NCBI GenBank assembly: GCA_026989995.1
Contig: JALSIO010000046.1
Coordinates: forward strand, 1 to 6,364
DNA: 6,364 nucleotides
Direction: 5' to 3'
DNA from: Myxococcales bacterium
GTDB taxonomy: Bacteria; Myxococcota_A; UBA9160; JALSIO01
This document shows, in pieces, positions 1 to 3,776 of this stretch. The position numbers were made by a program, and so were the translations under genes. Position 1 is the stretch's first letter, and each line of letters begins with the position of its first letter. The notes beneath the pieces are model-generated. The model saw nothing but the letters and a program-made list of their open reading frames with translations, did not search any database and was not told where the DNA came from.

Positions 1-674
1 CCTTCAGCCGGGAAGAGCAGGATGCCTTCGCCCGGCAGAGCTACGAGCGGGCCCTCGCGGCGCAGAAGGAGGGGCGCTTCAAGGAGGAGATCGTGCCGGT
101 CTCCGTCCCCCAGCGACGGGGCGAGCCGCTGCTCGTCGACACGGACGAGGAGCCCGGTCGCGCCAAGCTCGACAAGATGGGCGGGCTCCGGCCGGCCTTC
201 TCGAAGGACGGCACCGTCACGGCCGCCAACGCCAGCACCCTGAACGACGGTGCGGCGGCGCTGCTCGTCGCCGAGGAGTCGGTGGCCCGCGAGCGCGGCT
301 ACCCGATCCTGGCGCGCATCGTGGCCGATGCGTCGGCCGCCGTGGAGCCCAAGTGGTTCACCATCGCGCCGGTGGAGGCCCTGCGCAAGCTCTACGAGCG
401 GACCGGACGGGGGGCCGCCGACTTCGACCTCTACGAGATCAACGAGGCCTTCTCCGGTGTCACCATGGCGGCGATGAAGGAGCACGACCTCGATCCCGAG
501 CGCGTCAACGTGAACGGCGGCGCAGTCTCCCTCGGGCATCCGATCGGCTGCTCCGGGGCTCGGATCCTGGTGACCCTGCTCTACGCCCTCAAGGACCGCG
601 GCAAGCGGACGGGTGTGGCCACCCTGTGCATCGGGGGCGGCGAGGCCGTGGCGCTGGCGGTGGAGCTCGTCTAG
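1..674 (+). CDS. Acetyl-CoA acetyltransferase (thiolase), C-terminal part; start outside window
   Basis: The open frame runs from base 3 to a TAG stop and encodes the last 223 residues of a thiolase. The family is usually about 390 residues, so roughly 170 N-terminal residues, including the nucleophilic cysteine near residue 89, lie upstream. Visible family motifs are NASTLNDGAAAL (from base 228), NEAF (from 441), the GHPIG loop with the catalytic histidine (His codon 537-539) and the C-terminal CIGGGE motif with the second active-site cysteine (codon 627-629). Thiolases of this type condense two acetyl-CoA to acetoacetyl-CoA, or cleave 3-ketoacyl-CoA, in the cytoplasm. The dehydrogenase gene two bases downstream acts on the same intermediates, so a biosynthetic-type acetoacetyl-CoA thiolase is favoured. 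Chain-length preference cannot be read from this fragment, and a broader beta-ketothiolase remains possible. Confidence 0.93.
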   Translation, partial: FSREEQDAFARQSYERALAAQKEGRFKEEIVPVSVPQRRGEPLLVDTDEEPGRAKLDKMGGLRPAFSKDGTVTAANASTLNDGAAALLVAEESVARERGYPILARIVADASAAVEPKWFTIAPVEALRKLYERTGRGAADFDLYEINEAFSGVTMAAMKEHDLDPERVNVNGGAVSLGHPIGCSGARILVTLLYALKDRGKRTGVATLCIGGGEAVALAVELV

Positions 675-676
675 TC

Positions 677-1531
677 ATGGCCATCCGCACCATCGGGGTG
701 ATCGGCACCGGCACCATGGGCTCCGGGATCGCGCAGGTCGCGGCGCAGTCCGGCTACGAGGTGCTCTTCCAGAACCGCAAGCAGGACTCGGTGGACCGCG
801 GCCTCGAACGGGTCCGGAAGTCGGTCGGGCGCCTCGTCGCCAAGGAGCGCATGAGCGAGGCCGACGCCGAAGCCCTGCTCGGAAGGATCCGCGGCGTGGT
901 CCCGCTCGAGGAGCTCAAGGGCTGCGACATCGTGATCGAGTCGGCGCCCGAGGTCTTCGAGGTCAAGCGGGAGATCTTCCGCCAGCTCGACGAGATCCTC
1001 CCCGAGGACTGCATCCTGGCCACGAATACGTCGAGCCTCTCCGTGACCCGCCTCGCCTCGGTGAGCGGCCGGCCGGGCCACTTCGTGGGCATGCACTTCT
1101 TCAACCCGGTGCCGGCCATGAAGCTGGTCGAGATCGTGGCGGGACTGCGCAGCGCCGATTCCACGCTGGCGGCGGCGCGTGCCCTCGCGGAGTCGCTCGG
1201 CAAGGTTCCGATCGACGTCAAGGACATGCCGGGCTTCGTGGTCAACCGGGTGCTCTTCCCGATGATCAACGAGGCGGCCTTCGCGCTCCAGGAGGGCGTG
1301 TCCACCGCCGAGGGCATCGACGAGTGCATGAAGCTCGGCTGCAACCACCCCATGGGGCCCCTCGCGCTCGCGGACCTCGTGGGCCTCGACGTGGTCTACG
1401 CCATCCTCGACAGCCTCTACCGGGAGTACGGAAACCCGCGCTATGCGCCCTGCCTCGAGATCCAGCGGCGGGTCGAGGCCGGGTGGCTGGGCCGGAAGAC
1501 CGGGCGGGGCTTCTACGACTACCGGAGGTAG
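677..1531 (+). CDS. 3-hydroxybutyryl-CoA dehydrogenase (3-hydroxyacyl-CoA dehydrogenase family)
   Basis: This complete 284-residue protein has the usual length of single-function Hbd/PaaH enzymes, which interconvert acetoacetyl-CoA and 3-hydroxybutyryl-CoA. The N-terminal Rossmann fold has the dinucleotide loop GTGTMG (residues 10-15). The catalytic region has NTSS (117-120), H140 in the MHFFNP motif, E152 and N190 in PGFVVNR. The C-terminal helical domain has NHPMGPL (223-229) and ends in the family-typical GWLGRKTGRGFYDY. An oddity is that the end of the second beta strand reads FQNRK (31-35), where NAD-dependent relatives usually carry Asp; Asn33-Arg34-Lys35 suggests a change of cofactor preference. 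The ATG lies two bases after the thiolase stop, so the two genes are probably co-transcribed and translationally coupled. No strong ribosome binding site is visible; a weak purine run (GGTGGAG) lies in the end of the thiolase gene. The family call is firm, the chain-length specificity inferred. Confidence 0.95.
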   Translation: MAIRTIGVIGTGTMGSGIAQVAAQSGYEVLFQNRKQDSVDRGLERVRKSVGRLVAKERMSEADAEALLGRIRGVVPLEELKGCDIVIESAPEVFEVKREIFRQLDEILPEDCILATNTSSLSVTRLASVSGRPGHFVGMHFFNPVPAMKLVEIVAGLRSADSTLAAARALAESLGKVPIDVKDMPGFVVNRVLFPMINEAAFALQEGVSTAEGIDECMKLGCNHPMGPLALADLVGLDVVYAILDSLYREYGNPRYAPCLEIQRRVEAGWLGRKTGRGFYDYRR

Positions 1532-1542
1532 GCATCGAGGCC

Positions 1543-1581
1543 CGGAGCCCGGCCGGACCACGGGCCGGAGGGCGGGCTCCG
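1543..1581 (+). repeat. Inverted repeat / RNA hairpin in the hbd-carboxylase gap
   Basis: A perfect 9-base inverted repeat, CGGAGCCCG (1543-1551) and CGGGCTCCG (1573-1581), is separated by 21 bases that can form an inner CCGG/CCGG stem (1553-1556 with 1565-1568). It starts 12 bases after the dehydrogenase stop and ends 19 bases before the GTG of the carboxylase gene, filling most of the 69-base gap. There is no T-tract. It could be a weak terminator, a processing or stability stem, or a translation-modulating structure. The role is inferred; only the symmetry is seen. Confidence 0.4.
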
Positions 1582-1600
1582 CGACGGAATCGGGTCCCGC

Positions 1601-3133
1601 GTGAAGACCGGGCAGGAGGTCGAGGAGCGCATCCGGCGGATCCTCCGCGGGGGGGCCGCCCGGTACCACGAGCGCGCGCGGGAGCAGGGCAAGCTCTTCT
1701 GCCGGGAGCGGCTCGATCTGCTCCTCGATGCGGGTTCCTTCGTCGAGGACGGCCGCTTCGCGGGAAGCCTCGAGCCCGAGCTCCCGGCCGAGGCGGTGGT
1801 CACCGGCACCGGGAGGATCGGCGGCCGGGACGTCTGCGTCATGGCCAACGACTCGACGGTGAAGGCCGGCTCGTGGGGGCCGCGCACGGTCGAGAAGATC
1901 CTCCGGATCCAGGAGCGCGCCGAGCGGCTCCGGGTCCCGCTGCTGTACCTGGTCGACTCCGCCGGTGCCCGGATCACCGAGCAGGTGCAGATGTTCCCCG
2001 GGCGCCGCGGTGCCGGGCGGATCTTCTACAACCAGTGCCGGCTCTCCGGCCTCGTGCCGCAGGTCTGCCTGCTCTTCGGCCCCTCGGCGGCCGGCGGTGC
2101 CTACATCCCGGCCTTCTGCGACATCGTGATCATGGTGGAGGGCCGCGCGAGCATGTACCTGGGCTCGCCGCGCATGGCCGAGATGGTGATCGGACAGCAG
2201 GTCTCGCTGGAGGAGATGGGCGGTGCCCGGATGCACTGCAGCGTCTCGGGCTGCGGAGATCTCCTCGTGGCGAGCGAGGCCGAGGCCATCGAGGCGGCGC
2301 GACGCTACCTCGCCTACCTCCCCTCCCACTGCGAGGCCCGGCCGCCCCGCGAGCCGGGGCGGCCCCCGGCCGCCTCCTGCGAGGATCTCGAGGAGCACGT
2401 GCCGCGGGAGGAGAACAAGCCCTTCGACATGTGGCGGGTGATCGAGCGGGTGGTGGACGAAGGCTCGGCCTTCGAGATCAAGCCGCTCTACGGGAAGGAG
2501 GTGCTCACGCTCCTCGCCCGCATCGACGGCCGGCCGGTCGGCATCGTCGCCAACCAGCCCCGGGTCCGCGGCGGAGTCCTCTTCGTGGAGTCGGCCGACA
2601 AGGCGGCGCGCTTCATCGGGCTCTGCGACGCCTTCGGCCTGCCGCTGCTCTACCTCGCCGACGTTCCGGGGTTCATGATCGGCCGGCAGGTGGAAAGGGA
2701 GGGGATCATCCGCGCCGGGGCGAAGATGATCCAGGCCGTCTCCGAAGCCACGGTGCCGCGGATCTCCGTGATCGTCCGCAAGGCCTACGGCGCCGGGCTC
2801 TACGCGATGTGCGGCCCGGGCTTCCGGCCCGATGCCACCCTCGCGCTGCCGGGCGCCACGATCGCGGTGATGGGCCCGGAGGCGGCAGTCAATGCCGTCT
2901 ACAAGAACCGCCTCGAGTCACTCCCGGAGGCGGAGCGCGCGGCGACCACCGAGCGGCTGCGGGAGGAGTACCGCCGCGACGTGGACATCGAGAGGCTGGC
3001 CTGTGAGCTCGTGGTGGACGACGTCGTGCCGCCGGCGCGGCTGCGGGAGGAGCTCGTCCGCCGCCTGGCCACCATCGCCGATCGCCCCCGCGATCCGGCG
3101 CCGCGCAAGACCCGCAGCATCGTCCCGATGTGA
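1601..3133 (+). CDS. Biotin-dependent acyl-CoA carboxylase, carboxyltransferase (beta) subunit
   Basis: This 510-residue protein has the length and two-crotonase-fold layout of PccB/MccB-type carboxyltransferases, which move CO2 from carboxybiotin to an acyl-CoA. The N-domain shows KAGSWGPRTVEKILRIQE (88-105), DSAGARI (119-125) and the oxyanion/CoA loop SAAGGAY (162-168). The C-domain shows RGGVLF (323-328), DVPGFMIGR (354-362), GIIRAGAKMI (368-377) and AYGAGLYAMCGPGF (395-408). The tail ends KTRSIVPM, matching the family's short conserved end, so the gene is complete. GTG 1601 is the only start codon between the preceding in-frame stop (1529-1531) and the conserved region; its ribosome binding site is poor. 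Several stretches (FPGRRGAGRIFYNQ, GAGLYAMCG) resemble methylcrotonyl-CoA carboxylase more than propionyl-CoA carboxylase. A decarboxylase subunit is a less likely alternative. No biotin carboxylase or biotin carrier gene is in the window. The substrate cannot be assigned from sequence alone. Confidence 0.9.
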   Translation: MKTGQEVEERIRRILRGGAARYHERAREQGKLFCRERLDLLLDAGSFVEDGRFAGSLEPELPAEAVVTGTGRIGGRDVCVMANDSTVKAGSWGPRTVEKILRIQERAERLRVPLLYLVDSAGARITEQVQMFPGRRGAGRIFYNQCRLSGLVPQVCLLFGPSAAGGAYIPAFCDIVIMVEGRASMYLGSPRMAEMVIGQQVSLEEMGGARMHCSVSGCGDLLVASEAEAIEAARRYLAYLPSHCEARPPREPGRPPAASCEDLEEHVPREENKPFDMWRVIERVVDEGSAFEIKPLYGKEVLTLLARIDGRPVGIVANQPRVRGGVLFVESADKAARFIGLCDAFGLPLLYLADVPGFMIGRQVEREGIIRAGAKMIQAVSEATVPRISVIVRKAYGAGLYAMCGPGFRPDATLALPGATIAVMGPEAAVNAVYKNRLESLPEAERAATTERLREEYRRDVDIERLACELVVDDVVPPARLREELVRRLATIADRPRDPAPRKTRSIVPM

Positions 3134-3142
3134 TCCGGCCGC

Positions 3143-3160
3143 CGCACACGGGCGTGTGCG
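3143..3160 (+). terminator. Candidate transcription terminator hairpin after the carboxylase gene
   Basis: Nine bases after the carboxylase stop, CGCACAC and GTGTGCG form a perfect 7-bp stem with a GGGC loop. A second, weaker CCGCC/GGCGG stem (3163-3167 with 3172-3176) follows at once. No T-tract follows, as is often the case in GC-rich genomes, so intrinsic termination is only plausible. It would separate the upstream metabolic operon from the merR-icmF unit. Confidence 0.4.
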
Positions 3161-3244
3161 ACCCGCCCGGGGGCGGTCGGCGGGGCGAAGTGCCGGGAGG
3201 ATCTTCCGGACCCGACTGGCAGGGATGTCTCCCCGAGGGGCTCC

Positions 3245-3260
3245 CCAGGTTGGAACCTGG
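3245..3260 (+). promoter_or_regulatory. Perfect 7+7 palindrome upstream of merR; candidate operator
   Basis: CCAGGTT-GG-AACCTGG is a perfect inverted repeat with a 2-base centre, lying 24 bases before the merR GTG. MerR proteins bind dyad sites at their own and neighbouring promoters, so this is the best operator candidate in the gap. A TTGGAA (3250-3255) inside it could act as a -35 box, with a weak TAGCCA (3273-3278) 17 bases further on. That promoter reading is speculative, and the dyad does not show the classic MerR placement between two good promoter boxes. Confidence 0.4.
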
Positions 3261-3284
3261 ACCGGGATGTGTTAGCCACTTGAC

Positions 3285-3776
3285 GTGAGCTGGAAGAGTT
3301 GCGAACCGGAGCCGACCCGGCGCCCCGCGGCGCCGGCCGCCGGGCGCCGGTCCGATCCGGAGGATCGGACCATCGGCGAGGTCTGCACCGCCCTCGGCCT
3401 CTCGGCCCGCACGGTCCGCTACTACGAGGAGCTCGGGCTCCTGCCCGGCGTGCGGCGGCGTGCCGGCGGGAGGCGGGTCTACGGCCCGGACGAGGTGCAG
3501 CGACTGCGCTTCATCCAGCGCCTCAAGGCGCTCGGCCTCTCGCTCGCCGAGATCCGCGAGCTCAACGCCGTCCACGCGATCGCCGGCGGCACCGAGGCGA
3601 TGCTCGGGCACCTCGATGAGCTCCTCGGCCGCCGGCTCTCCGACCTCGACGCCCGGATCCGGGAGCTCGAGGCCCTGCGCGTGGAGATCGAGCGCTACCG
3701 CGAGCACGTCGGCCGGCGCCGGCGGCAGCTCGCCGCCAGCGCCGCCGCCGCCCGGAGGGAGGATCATCCCGCATGA
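3285..3776 (+). CDS. MerR-family transcriptional regulator
   Basis: This 163-residue cytoplasmic DNA-binding protein has the MerR winged helix-turn-helix at about residues 29-97: TIGEVCTALGLSARTVRYYE (helix-turn-helix), the wing GGRRVY (61-66) and DEVQRLRFIQRLKALGLSLAEI. A long charged helix follows (about 107-150, Leu/Arg/Glu rich) as the dimerising coiled coil, then a short Ala-rich tail. There is no separate effector domain and no C-terminal cysteine pair, so a metal-sensing role is unlikely. GTG 3285 is the only usable start: an in-frame TAG lies at 3273-3275 and no other start codon occurs before the helix-turn-helix. It gives a 28-residue Arg/Pro-rich leader. No Shine-Dalgarno sequence precedes it. 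The stop overlaps the icmF start, so it most likely controls icmF and possibly the upstream genes. A LiuR-like role in branched-chain acyl-CoA control is an inference from context only. Confidence 0.9.
   Translation: MSWKSCEPEPTRRPAAPAAGRRSDPEDRTIGEVCTALGLSARTVRYYEELGLLPGVRRRAGGRRVYGPDEVQRLRFIQRLKALGLSLAEIRELNAVHAIAGGTEAMLGHLDELLGRRLSDLDARIRELEALRVEIERYREHVGRRRRQLAASAAAARREDHPA
3754..3763 (+). promoter_or_regulatory. Strong Shine-Dalgarno site for icmF
   Basis: GGAGGGAGGA lies inside the last codons of merR, nine bases before the icmF ATG at 3773. It is the clearest ribosome binding site in the window and fixes the icmF start. It also implies that icmF can be translated more strongly than the regulator gene upstream, which lacks such a site. 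Confidence 0.75.

Noticed and set aside
671..2398. 575-codon open frame on the minus strand, opposite hbd and the carboxylase gene
   Set aside because: It spans two real genes on the other strand and the gap between them, has biased composition and no known motif, so it is a composition artefact.
613..3006. 797-codon open frame on the plus strand, out of phase with hbd and the carboxylase gene
   Set aside because: It is Arg/Gly/Pro/Ala-rich with no domain and overlaps two well-supported genes in another frame.
3280..3285. TTGACG as a -35 promoter box
   Set aside because: It matches five of six consensus bases, but no -10-like hexamer occurs 16-19 bases downstream and it overlaps the merR start codon, so any promoter from it would make a message lacking that start.
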